This document shows positions 1 through 6,900 of a stretch of 8,310 nt of DNA, one piece after another. The stretch's first letter is position 1; every line of letters starts with the position of its first letter. The position numbers were made by a program, and so were the translations under genes. Origin of the DNA: Thermoprotei archaeon (GTDB lineage Archaea > Thermoproteota > Thermoprotei > Thermofilales > Thermofilaceae); the NCBI GenBank assembly GCA_003649495.1, contig QMRZ01000061.1:1-8310 (forward strand). The letters are read 5' to 3'. The notes below the pieces were generated by a model. The model did not search any database, was not told the origin of the DNA, and saw only the letters and a program-made list of their open reading frames with translations.

Positions 1-123
1 TAGGGGGTCGCCCTTCTCGACCCTTCCCTCCAGTATCCTCTTAATGGTGCTCTCTCTGAGCTTTATCACGCCTTTAGCCCTAGCAATCCTGAGGACCTCC
101 GGCTTCCCGCCAACCTCAACCAT
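1..123 (-). CDS. moaC: Cyclic pyranopterin monophosphate synthase MoaC, N-terminal part (runs off the left edge)
   Basis: MoaC converts the cyclic intermediate made from GTP by MoaA into cyclic pyranopterin monophosphate, an early step of molybdenum/tungsten cofactor synthesis in the cytoplasm. Only the first 41 codons are present. They begin MVEVGGKPEVLRIARAKG and end with EGRVEKGDPL; this matches the family pattern of an M-V-[DE]-V start followed by K-P, R-x-A-x-A-x-G and, about residue 38, the K-G-D turn. The catalytic residues lie further on, outside the window. The start is supported by a good Shine-Dalgarno sequence, GGTGAGG (134-140, minus strand), 10 bases before the ATG. The gene follows bioY with a 22-base gap on the same strand, so the two are probably cotranscribed although their pathways differ. 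The assignment rests on the short N-terminus alone, but the match is characteristic. Confidence 0.82.
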   Translation of the reverse strand, partial: MVEVGGKPEVLRIARAKGVIKLRESTIKRILEGRVEKGDPL

Positions 124-133
124 CGTCAAGAGG

Positions 134-140
134 CCTCACC
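134..140 (-). promoter_or_regulatory. Ribosome binding site of moaC
   Basis: GGTGAGG on the minus strand is complementary to the archaeal 16S 3' end and sits 10 bases before the ATG of moaC. It lies inside the bioY-moaC gap, so moaC can be translated from a shared mRNA independently of bioY. This contrasts with the apparently leaderless genes elsewhere in the window. Confidence 0.6.
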
Positions 141-162
141 AGCCCCTAGGGGGCTGCAGCCC
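141..162. repeat. Paired palindromes over the 3' end of bioY
   Basis: Two overlapping inverted repeats cover the last codons and stop of bioY. One has arms AGCCCC and GGGGCT (141-146 and 150-155) around a three-base loop; the other is the perfect palindrome GGGCTGCAGCCC (151-162). In the minus-strand RNA they form two mutually exclusive hairpins directly before the moaC ribosome binding site. There is no T-run, so a classical terminator is not indicated; RNA processing or translational control of moaC is possible. The Ala-Ala-Ala-Pro tail of BioY, coded by GC-rich codons, could also produce this by chance. Confidence 0.35.
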
Positions 163-829
163 TATTAAACCCGCTAGAGGCTATTCCCGCCCCGATCAGC
201 TTGTAGGCTTTAGCCGCCGCCAGCACGGCTAGCGCATCATCCATTAGCGCGTCTTGGGGCAGGAACACCAGCACGCCAGCCACCAACACCGCTACGTCAG
301 GGCTCTGGCCCACGCCTAGCGCTGAGGCTAGCGCGTAAAGCCCCTCTAGTGACCCCAGGGCCTGCAGCCACAGCCTGAGCCACGCTGCTCCCAGGGCGTA
401 TATGGGGGCTGATGCCACTATGCACATCAGCCATGCCCTCGCCAGGCGCTTCTCAGCCAAGTGAGGCCTGGCGAGCATGCTAGCCAGCGCGGAGGCTAGG
501 GGGAATCCCCACAAGTAGCCAGCCGTGGGGCCAGCCACCACGGGGAGCCCGCCTCGCATCCCCGCTGCCAGAGGGGCTCCCGCCGCCACAAGGGTTAGGT
601 AGAGTAATTGTGAGAGTAGCGCGTACCTAGGCGAGAGCAGGAGCCCCGAGAGTATGACTCCGAAGTTCTGCATGGTGTACGGCACGGGCCCCAAGTATAT
701 GTAGAGCTGAGCGCTGAGCCCCGTTACCACGGCCATCATCGAGGCTAGGACAGCCTCTCTAGCTAACGGCCCTTTATTAGCCTTACAGCACCCCTCGAGA
801 GCCCTTATCTGGGATGGCACTGTTCTCAT
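146..829 (-). CDS. bioY: BioY-type biotin transporter, substrate-binding membrane (S) component
   Basis: BioY is the biotin-binding integral membrane subunit of ECF-type vitamin importers; some BioY proteins work without partners, others share an EcfA/EcfT energy module. The 227-residue product has about six hydrophobic segments and the family signatures: PVPYTMQNFGVILSGLLL (residues 48-65) and GLPVVAGPTAGYLWGFPLA (94-112), the region that shapes the biotin pocket, plus a late FLPQDAL (189-195) corresponding to the conserved Phe-Leu-Pro-x-Asp near the last helix. Usual family length is about 180-200 residues; the extra length is a roughly 25-residue polar N-terminus and a C-terminal tail. ATG at 829 is the first start after an in-frame TAA upstream; Met31/Met32 are alternatives that would give a more typical length. 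No ecfA or ecfT gene and no biotin synthesis gene is visible. moaC follows 22 bases downstream on the same strand. The transglutaminase gene is divergent. Confidence 0.88.
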   Translation of the reverse strand: MRTVPSQIRALEGCCKANKGPLAREAVLASMMAVVTGLSAQLYIYLGPVPYTMQNFGVILSGLLLSPRYALLSQLLYLTLVAAGAPLAAGMRGGLPVVAGPTAGYLWGFPLASALASMLARPHLAEKRLARAWLMCIVASAPIYALGAAWLRLWLQALGSLEGLYALASALGVGQSPDVAVLVAGVLVFLPQDALMDDALAVLAAAKAYKLIGAGIASSGFNRAAAP

Positions 830-850
830 GCACCCAGCTCGTAGCCTAAG

Positions 851-857
851 GTTTTAC
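851..857 (-). promoter_or_regulatory. Possible TATA box of bioY
   Basis: On the minus strand GTAAAAC is centred about 25 bases before the bioY ATG, where the TATA box of a leaderless archaeal gene would lie. The match to the consensus is weak, but it is the only A/T-rich patch at that distance in otherwise GC-rich sequence, and only GGGTG lies directly before the start as a poor Shine-Dalgarno candidate. Confidence 0.3.
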
Positions 858-886
858 GCGCTTCCAGCCAGCATCTAGCTGACACA

Positions 887-941
887 TCACCTCACGCGCC
901 TAAAACTTGCCAACTCTAACACGCATCTCAGGATGAGGTGA
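887..941. repeat. Widely spaced inverted repeat TCACCTCA / TGAGGTGA
   Basis: TCACCTCA at 887-894 is exactly inverted as TGAGGTGA at 934-941 in the divergent region between bioY and the transglutaminase gene. With a 39-base spacer it could be two half-sites for a looping regulator. An 8-base match is not strong on its own; the right arm overlaps the direct repeat that flanks the TATA box of the plus-strand gene. Confidence 0.25.
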
Positions 942-956
942 CGTTATAAGTGACGT
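938..956 (+). promoter_or_regulatory. TATA box (944-949) flanked by direct repeats, promoter of the transglutaminase gene
   Basis: TTATAA at 944-949 is centred about 26 bases before the ATG at 973, the exact spacing expected for an archaeal TATA box driving a leaderless transcript that starts at or next to the ATG. It is sandwiched by two copies of GTGACGT (938-944 and 950-956), 12 bases apart start to start. No Shine-Dalgarno sequence precedes the ATG at normal distance, which agrees with leaderless translation. The direct repeats may bind a regulator that competes with TBP. Confidence 0.65.
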
Positions 957-966
957 GCCAGCACGT
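953..966. promoter_or_regulatory. Candidate operator: inverted repeat ACGTGC-CA-GCACGT
   Basis: Six-base arms (953-958 and 961-966) separated by two bases form a nearly perfect 14-base palindrome lying between the TATA box and the start codon of the transglutaminase gene. A protein bound here would cover the transcription start, the usual place for archaeal repressors. The arm sequence ACGTGCT on the minus strand resembles GCGTGCT found in the isomerase and mannosidase promoter region. Confidence 0.45.
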
Positions 967-972
967 TGATCG

Positions 973-2382
973 ATGAAAGCCCGTGATAACGTGCTCTGGT
1001 TCATGAGCACTGAGTTGCCAGGGCGGGTAAGAGAGCTCATTTCTCGAGGCGAGCTCTCTAGGGCTGAGGAGGAGGCTAGGAGGCTCCTGCCCAGCCTGAG
1101 GGGGGTTGAGAAGCTCAGGCTCGAGTTTGAGCTTGACAGGGTGAGGAGGTGGAGGCTCGAGTTCCCCTACACGCTGGATCAGGGCTTTGAGGAGCTGAGG
1201 AGGGAGGTGCCGGATCTAAAGCGCGAGGAGATGGAGGAGCTGCTGGCTAGGGGGTGCCTGGATCACGTGGTGGTGGACGGGGAGGTGAGGCTGTTGAGGA
1301 GGTTCGTGCCCAACGCGTTCTGGCTGTGTCCTGAGCTGAGGCGCAGGAGGCGGCGGGGAAAGGATGAGCGGCTTGAGGCCGCCAGGCTAGCTCTCAGGCA
1401 CAGGGTTGAGAGGGTAGTCGAGGCGGCCCGCGAGCTGGGGGGAGGCCACGTGCTCCCACTCCGCTACAGGGTTAGAGCGGAGCTGAGGGTTAAGCCTGGT
1501 GTAGTGCCCGAGGGCGAGGTGGTGAGAGTCTGGATCCCCCTGCCGAGGGTCTGTGAGTTGCATCCTCAGGTGAGAGTGCTTTCAGCCGAGCCGGAGCCAG
1601 CGAGGATCGCGCCTGAGGACCACCCCCAGAGGACAGCCTACTTCGAGCTCGTGATGGGTAAGGAGGGGGCGAGCTGCAGCATCGAGTATGAGTTCATAGC
1701 CAGGGGCTTTTACTCTGAGGTAGACCCCCGCGAGGCGTACGTGGATGAGGGCTCCGAGGTCTACGAGGAGTACACGTCTGAGAGGCCGCCCCACATATCC
1801 TTCACCCCTAGCCTAGTGGAGCTGGCTAGGCGCATAGTCGGGGGCGAGGAGAACCCATACCTCAAGGCCAAGAGAATCTGGGGGTGGATCACGAGCAACA
1901 TCCGCTACACCTATGCGCGGGACTACGCGCTGTACGACAACATAAGCGAGTACGTGGCTCGGGAGAGGCGCGGCGACTGTGGCATGCAGGCTCTCCTATT
2001 CATAACCCTTTGCAGGATCGCGGGCATCCCCGCCAGGTGGCAGTCCGGCTGGTACATGAACCCAGTGAGGCACGGCATGCACGACTGGGCTCAGTTCTAC
2101 GTGGAGCCCTACGGCTGGCTCTACGCCGACCCCAGCTTCGGAAATAGGAGGCACCGGGAGGACTGGAGGACTGACTTCTACTTCGGCGGGATTGAGGGCT
2201 ACAGGATGGCCCCCAACGTGGAGATCTCAGCTCAGTTTGACCCTCCCAAGGAGCACTTCAGGTCAGACCCCGTGGATAGCCAGAGGGGGGAGGTGGAGTG
2301 GAGGGGCGGCAACCTGTACTATGACAAGTGGGACTTCGAGCTCAAGGTTCTGGAGGTTGAGAGCCTGGAGGAGCGAGGCTAA
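973..2382 (+). CDS. Transglutaminase-fold cysteine enzyme, cytosolic
   Basis: This 469-residue protein contains a transglutaminase-like core of the papain-type cysteine hydrolase/transferase superfamily. The triad is complete: Cys336 in RRGDCGMQALLF, His370 in GMHDWAQFYVEPYGW, Asp386 in YADPSFG, with the usual spacing. Before the core, residues about 160-245 look like a beta-rich domain (YRVRAELRVKPG, RVWIPLPR) as in other prokaryotic transglutaminase-like proteins. Residues 1-130 are charged and probably helical, ending in a basic run (Arg123-Lys130). No signal peptide or membrane segment is seen, so it should act in the cytosol. ATG 973 is the first start after an in-frame TGA two codons upstream and fits a leaderless promoter. 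The gene sits beside a sugar isomerase and an alpha-mannosidase, which suggests action on a glycosylated or peptide-linked sugar substrate, but the bond it attacks is unknown: protease, amidase, peptide:N-glycanase-like or cross-linking activity are all possible. The paired CxxC zinc motifs of typical PNGases are absent. Confidence 0.85.
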   Translation: MKARDNVLWFMSTELPGRVRELISRGELSRAEEEARRLLPSLRGVEKLRLEFELDRVRRWRLEFPYTLDQGFEELRREVPDLKREEMEELLARGCLDHVVVDGEVRLLRRFVPNAFWLCPELRRRRRRGKDERLEAARLALRHRVERVVEAARELGGGHVLPLRYRVRAELRVKPGVVPEGEVVRVWIPLPRVCELHPQVRVLSAEPEPARIAPEDHPQRTAYFELVMGKEGASCSIEYEFIARGFYSEVDPREAYVDEGSEVYEEYTSERPPHISFTPSLVELARRIVGGEENPYLKAKRIWGWITSNIRYTYARDYALYDNISEYVARERRGDCGMQALLFITLCRIAGIPARWQSGWYMNPVRHGMHDWAQFYVEPYGWLYADPSFGNRRHREDWRTDFYFGGIEGYRMAPNVEISAQFDPPKEHFRSDPVDSQRGEVEWRGGNLYYDKWDFELKVLEVESLEERG

Positions 2383-3779
2383 GGCCTTATCTCGTGCCCC
2401 ACTATGCCCTTAATCTCGCAGAACACCCTGATCTCCTCCAGGTAGTCCCCCTCCACTGCGTGTAGGTGGTTCGCCCCAACAGTCTCCACCAGCTCGCGCA
2501 GGCTATCTGGGCTCATGCGGATGACAATGTGTGGCCAGGGCCATATGCTCCTGCGTAGGTCCTCCCTCTCGACTCTCACGCTCCTGGCTCTCATGTACAC
2601 CATGTGGTACTCCCCACCCACCCTATAGAGCCTCGCGATCGTGAGGGTCATCTCCGGCGCCACGTACTGAGTAGCTGCGCCGCCCGCCTTGCCCTGCACC
2701 TGGGGCAGCAGGTGGACACCCCTCAGGTTCTCCTCAGGCTGCTGTGACGCTCCAGCGAACCACGTGGCCATCCCCCCGCAGTTGCCCATGAATAGGAGGT
2801 GGCGCTCTGGGTCGTAGACGAGGAGGTCCATTAGGGTCGTCGGCTTCCCCCCAGATAACAGCTTTAGCACCTGCATCGTGAGCGCCCCATCGATGTCAGC
2901 CTCGCAGGCGCAGACTACGGGCTCCCTAGGCCCCTCGGGATCGTAGGGGTCATTGAGCAGGGCGACGGCGACGCAGGGGTCGACGTAGCCATCGCTCAAC
3001 TCGGGCTGGCACTTGAGGCCACAGAAGTGGAAGCCCCTCTCCCTCACGAGCGTCTTGAGGGCTAGGTATATCCTGAGCTGCCTCTCCAGCTTCTCCTCCG
3101 TCAAGATCCTGCCGTCGTACTCAACGCGCCCAACTCGCTGGAGGAGCCAGCGCAGATGCCTCCTCACCTCCTCCTCGCTCACGGACTCCGCCCTCCTCAG
3201 GACCTCGAGCTGATCTACGTGCTCTACATCGACCCCGAATACCCTCCTCACCTGTGAGGGGTCGGCAGTCACAGTGTACATGCCCAGCGACCTCCCCCCA
3301 AAGACCCCCAGTGTCATGCCCTCAAGCCTCCTCGCAGCCATCGCCGCCCTCGCGAGCTTCACGAGCCTGCCAGCAGCCTCCTCAGCTGAGCCCCATAGCA
3401 CCACCCTGCGGAGCCCAACCTGCCCTAGCGCGCCAGCTGAGGCCAGGAGGCCACTGAGGACGTCGCCGTACACAGCTACTAGCGGCACGCTCCTGGAGGC
3501 GACCTCAGCTGCCCTGACGCTGATTGACGGATAGGTCCAGATGGGCACGTACAGGAGCACTAGGTCTGCGCCCCACCTCACCAGCTCTGCTACCTGTTCC
3601 TCAGCTTGATGGGCAGTCCTGGCGACGGGAGCGGTAGCGTAGACCTCGACTCCCCCGAGGGAGGATAGGAGTCGGGAGAGGCTCTCCCGCCGCCTCTCCT
3701 CTTCATCCCTCCACGGCACCTCCTCGCGAGGATCGCCGAGCGTTACGAGGCCTAGCCTGGGGACGTAGCCGCTGCCCAT
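2379..3779 (-). CDS. L-fucose/L-arabinose isomerase family protein (FucI-like ketol isomerase)
   Basis: The protein belongs to the L-fucose isomerase superfamily, metal-dependent enzymes that interconvert aldoses and ketoses in the cytosol. The C-terminal catalytic part is well conserved: REPVVCACEADIDGALTM gives Glu293, GGKPTTLMD gives Asp318 (25 residues on, as in E. coli FucI Glu337/Asp361), and VGANHLHAVEGDY gives His438, matching the GANHG histidine His528. All three metal or catalytic residues are therefore present. The N-terminus (residues 7-20, PRLGLVTLGDPREE) and a Rossmann-like region around 65-165 fit the family's N-terminal domains. At 466 residues it is shorter than E. coli FucI (591), mainly between Asp318 and His438, so the substrate cannot be read off; fucose, arabinose or another sugar are open. 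The ATG at 3779 has GGGGAGG only two bases before it. Its stop overlaps the transglutaminase stop by four bases; the mannosidase gene is divergent. Confidence 0.85.
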   Translation of the reverse strand: MGSGYVPRLGLVTLGDPREEVPWRDEEERRRESLSRLLSSLGGVEVYATAPVARTAHQAEEQVAELVRWGADLVLLYVPIWTYPSISVRAAEVASRSVPLVAVYGDVLSGLLASAGALGQVGLRRVVLWGSAEEAAGRLVKLARAAMAARRLEGMTLGVFGGRSLGMYTVTADPSQVRRVFGVDVEHVDQLEVLRRAESVSEEEVRRHLRWLLQRVGRVEYDGRILTEEKLERQLRIYLALKTLVRERGFHFCGLKCQPELSDGYVDPCVAVALLNDPYDPEGPREPVVCACEADIDGALTMQVLKLLSGGKPTTLMDLLVYDPERHLLFMGNCGGMATWFAGASQQPEENLRGVHLLPQVQGKAGGAATQYVAPEMTLTIARLYRVGGEYHMVYMRARSVRVEREDLRRSIWPWPHIVIRMSPDSLRELVETVGANHLHAVEGDYLEEIRVFCEIKGIVGHEIRP

Positions 3780-3822
3780 GGCCTCCCCAGCTAACAGGCG
3801 TGCTCTCGTAGATGAGGGTATC

Positions 3823-3848
3823 GCGAGCCGGCTCGCAGGGCTAGCCCT
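3823..3848. promoter_or_regulatory. Two abutting perfect palindromes in the divergent isomerase/mannosidase promoter region
   Basis: GCGAGCCGGCTCGC (3823-3836) is a perfect 14-base palindrome and is followed without a gap by AGGGCTAGCCCT (3837-3848), a perfect 12-base palindrome. They lie midway between the divergent starts, about 44-69 bases upstream of the isomerase and 63-88 bases upstream of the mannosidase, and upstream of the mannosidase TATA box. This is the expected place for a shared activator or repressor binding dimers side by side. Hairpin formation in RNA is an alternative if the transcript of the isomerase begins further upstream. Confidence 0.5.
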
Positions 3849-3883
3849 GGAGTCGAGTCATCCACGATTCCCGGCTTCAAACA

Positions 3884-3890
3884 TTTTTAC
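3884..3890 (+). promoter_or_regulatory. TATA box of the alpha-mannosidase gene
   Basis: TTTTTAC is centred about 24 bases before the GTG at 3911, as expected for an archaeal TATA box with transcription starting at the start codon. It is the only A/T-rich patch in the neighbourhood. No Shine-Dalgarno sequence lies before the GTG, so the mRNA is probably leaderless. Confidence 0.6.
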
Positions 3891-3910
3891 CTGCGTGCTC
3901 TCATCCCCAC

Positions 3911-6900
3911 GTGCCTAGCCTCACTCCACGGGAGGTTGAGCGGAGGCTCCTCGAGCTACTGGCGTCAACAATTGTCGACTTCAAGCCTGTGGACGCGTGG
4001 GTTCACAACGGCGATGAGGTTCGCCTCCCCTTCTTCACGAGGGCCTCCCCCGACGAGGTACAGAGGTTTGAGACCCGACTCTCCCTGCCCCAGCTGGGCG
4101 GCGCTAGGTGGCTCCTAAGGGTTGATATCAGTGGCAACGGCCTGCTGATAATCGATGGAGAGCCGTACCAGGGTGTGGATGAGCAGCACAGGCTGGCAGT
4201 GCTGGAGCCTGGCGAGCGGGAGGTAGTGCTCGAGGCAACGCCGCGCAGGCTATTCGGCGAGACCCCCTGGTTCTTCGCCTTCATGGGCTCCTGCCTGACT
4301 GCAGTCCTCTGGGAGGGCTTCAACCTAGCCCTATCCCTGCTCGACGCCCTGCGGCTCGCGCATAACCGCCCCGAGTTGATGAGGGCCTTAGCCAGGGCAG
4401 CCGAGGAAGTTGAGGTGACGCCCAGCGTCGCTCAGTTTTACGCCTTATTCCGCACACTCTACGGCCACCTGGTGCCCGAGAGCTCCCCGGAGTATGGGGG
4501 GCCGAGGTGGGATCTAGCATACGTGGCGAGCGTGTACGGGGAGAGGGTCCTCGAGGGTGCGCTCAACGATACGCCGAGGCCCTCCATTAGGGAGGTGGTG
4601 GAGACCGTGGAGAGGATTAAGGCCTCCCTGCCTCGAGGCTCTCCAGTCGGCAAGGTCTACCTCTTTGGCCACTCGCACATAGACACCGCGTGGCTATGGC
4701 CCTTCAGCGAGACGAGGAGGAAGATCGTGAGGACCTTTTCAACCATCATAAGGCTCGCCAAGATGGGTTACCACTTCACCTACGTCCAGAGCGGCGCGCA
4801 GAACTACAAGTGGCTCGAGGAGCAGAGCCCGGAGCTCTTCGAGGAGGTTAAGCGGCTTGTGGAGGAGGGGCACTGGCTGCCCGTGGGCGGCATGTGGGTG
4901 GAGTCCGACACGCAGCTCCTGACGGGTGAGTCGCTAGCGAGGCAGTTTCTCTACGGCCAGCTCTACTTCAAGGAGAAGTTCGGCAAGAAGTGCAGGATTG
5001 GTTGGCTGCCCGACAGCTTTGGCTTCTCAGCCCAGCTGCCGCAGCTCATGAGGAAGGCTGGAATTGAAGTGTTTGTCACACACAAGGTCATGTGGAATGA
5101 CACAAACGAGTTCCCCTACCACGCGTTCGTGTGGGAGGGGCTGGACGGGTCGGAGGTGGTGGCTCACGTACTGGTAGTCACCTACAATGGGGCATTAACC
5201 GCCAGTGAGCTTGCTGAGCTCTGGGAGAGGTTTAAGCAGAAGGGCGTGGCCCCTGCCATACACTCCTATGGCTTCGGGGACGGGGGCGGCGGCCCCACGT
5301 TCCTCATGCTGGAGCGGCTTAAGCTCCTGAGAAGGTTGCCGAGCCTCCCTGAGCTTGTGGAGGCTCCGAGCGAGGAGGAGTACGTGGAGGAGATGTTGCG
5401 CGTTAGGGATAGGCTGCCGAGGTGGAGGGGAGAGATCTACAACGAGTTCCACAGGGGTGTCTACACCACCAACATCAGGGTGAAGACGCTGATGGCGAGA
5501 GCTGAGGGAGAGGCACGCTGGGCTGAGGCGGCATCCGCCGCGGCGAGCCTGTTGGGGCTGATGGCCTACCCGCGTGAGGAGCTGAGGGGGGCGTGGGAGC
5601 GCGTGCTGAGGTGCCAGTTCCACGACGTACTCCCCGGCTCATCTAACCGCGAGGCCTACGAGGAGGCTTACAAGGACCTGGAGGAAGCCATCAACACCTT
5701 CGCCAGAGTCTCCTCGGCAGCGCTGAGGGCAATCGCTGAGCACGTGAACGCGCCGAGGGGAAGCATCGTGATATTCAACAGCTTATCGTGGCCGAGGAGG
5801 ATGTTCGTGGAACTGCCGGATAGCAGCTACGCGCTACCTGATGGGAGGCCAGCAGAGTTCCAGCGCACCGGCAGCGGCTACTTAGTGGAGGTCGAGGTGC
5901 CAGCGAGGGGGTACGTTACGCTCGTGCCGGGCCGGGGGAGGGCTGCGGCTGGAGGCGCCGTGGTGCGTGCTGAGGATGACGGGCTTGTGCTGGAGAATGA
6001 AGTGCTGAGGGTTAAAGTGGGCCGCGATGGAAGCATCACCTCGATCTATGATAAGCAGCTGAGGCTTGAGTACCTAGCCTCGCCGAGCAACGTGTTGAGA
6101 GCGCACGTGGACAAGCCTGGGAGCTCCGACGCCTGGGACGTAGATAGGTCAGCGATAGAGTCGCCGGGCCACCCGTTCGAGGTGGCTGAGGAGCCTAGGG
6201 TCATCGCTAGCGGCCCCCTAGTGGCGGCAGTCGAGTACAAGCTGAGGTTCAGGAACTCCACCATTAGGCAGAGGGTCGCGCTGTACAGGGGCTCGAGGCT
6301 GGTAGAGCTCAGGACAGAGATTGACTGGAGGGAGAAGTGTTACCTCGTGAAGGCGTGGTTCGACCTCAACGTGAAGCCTGGAGTAGCGCACTACGAGGTG
6401 CCCTTCGGAGTAGTGGAGAGGGCCATGGTGCCCAGGGATCAGTGGGACGCGGCTAAGTACGAGGTGCCAGCGCTGAGGTGGGCTGACTTCTCAGACGGCG
6501 AGAAGGGGGTGGCCATAATAGCTCCTACCAGGCACGGGTACAGCGTCAAGGGCAGCAGGGTAGGCCTCAGCCTCCTCAAGTCCCCCATGCACCCCAACCC
6601 CTGGTCTGACATGGGCAGGAGTGAGGTCACGTATTACATCTACCCACACCCAGGGGATTACCGCTCCGCCAGAGTCTACGAGAAGGCTTACGAGGTGTGG
6701 AGCGGCGCGAAGGTGGTAGTCAAGGAGCGGGATGGCGGGAGCCTGCCGCCCAGGGCGAGCCTCCTAGAGGCTCCTCACGGAGTCATTGTAGAGGCGTTGA
6801 AGGCCCCTGAGGTCGGTGAGGGCCTCGTGCTGAGGGTATACGAGGCTGAGGGCAGGGAGAGGAGAGCCGCCATAAGGCTCGCCACACCACTCAAGGTGTA

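Larger units (their letters stand above)
3798..3902 (+). repeat. Ten-base direct repeat GCGTGCTCTC, two copies
   Basis: GCGTGCTCTC occurs at 3798-3807 and 3893-3902 in the divergent region. The first copy lies 19-28 bases before the isomerase start, the second 9-18 bases before the mannosidase start, between its TATA box and GTG. The 8-base core CGTGCTCT also appears just inside the transglutaminase gene (990-997) and once inside the isomerase gene (3218-3225). Two copies placed at equivalent positions of divergent promoters could be sites for one regulator. Confidence 0.4.

Noticed and set aside
44..232. A 62-codon plus-strand open frame at the left edge
   Set aside because: It lies antisense across moaC, the gap and the end of bioY, both of which are recognisable proteins; its sequence is low in information and proline/arginine-rich.
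973..2382. Direct assignment of the transglutaminase-fold protein as a peptide:N-glycanase
   Set aside because: The fold and triad fit, but the paired CxxC zinc-binding motifs of typical PNGases are missing and the flanking domains differ; only a functional analogy is proposed.
5195..5623. A 142-codon open frame on the minus strand inside the mannosidase gene
   Set aside because: It is antisense to the strongly conserved GH38 catalytic region and its product shows no recognisable domain; long antisense frames are common in GC-rich coding DNA.
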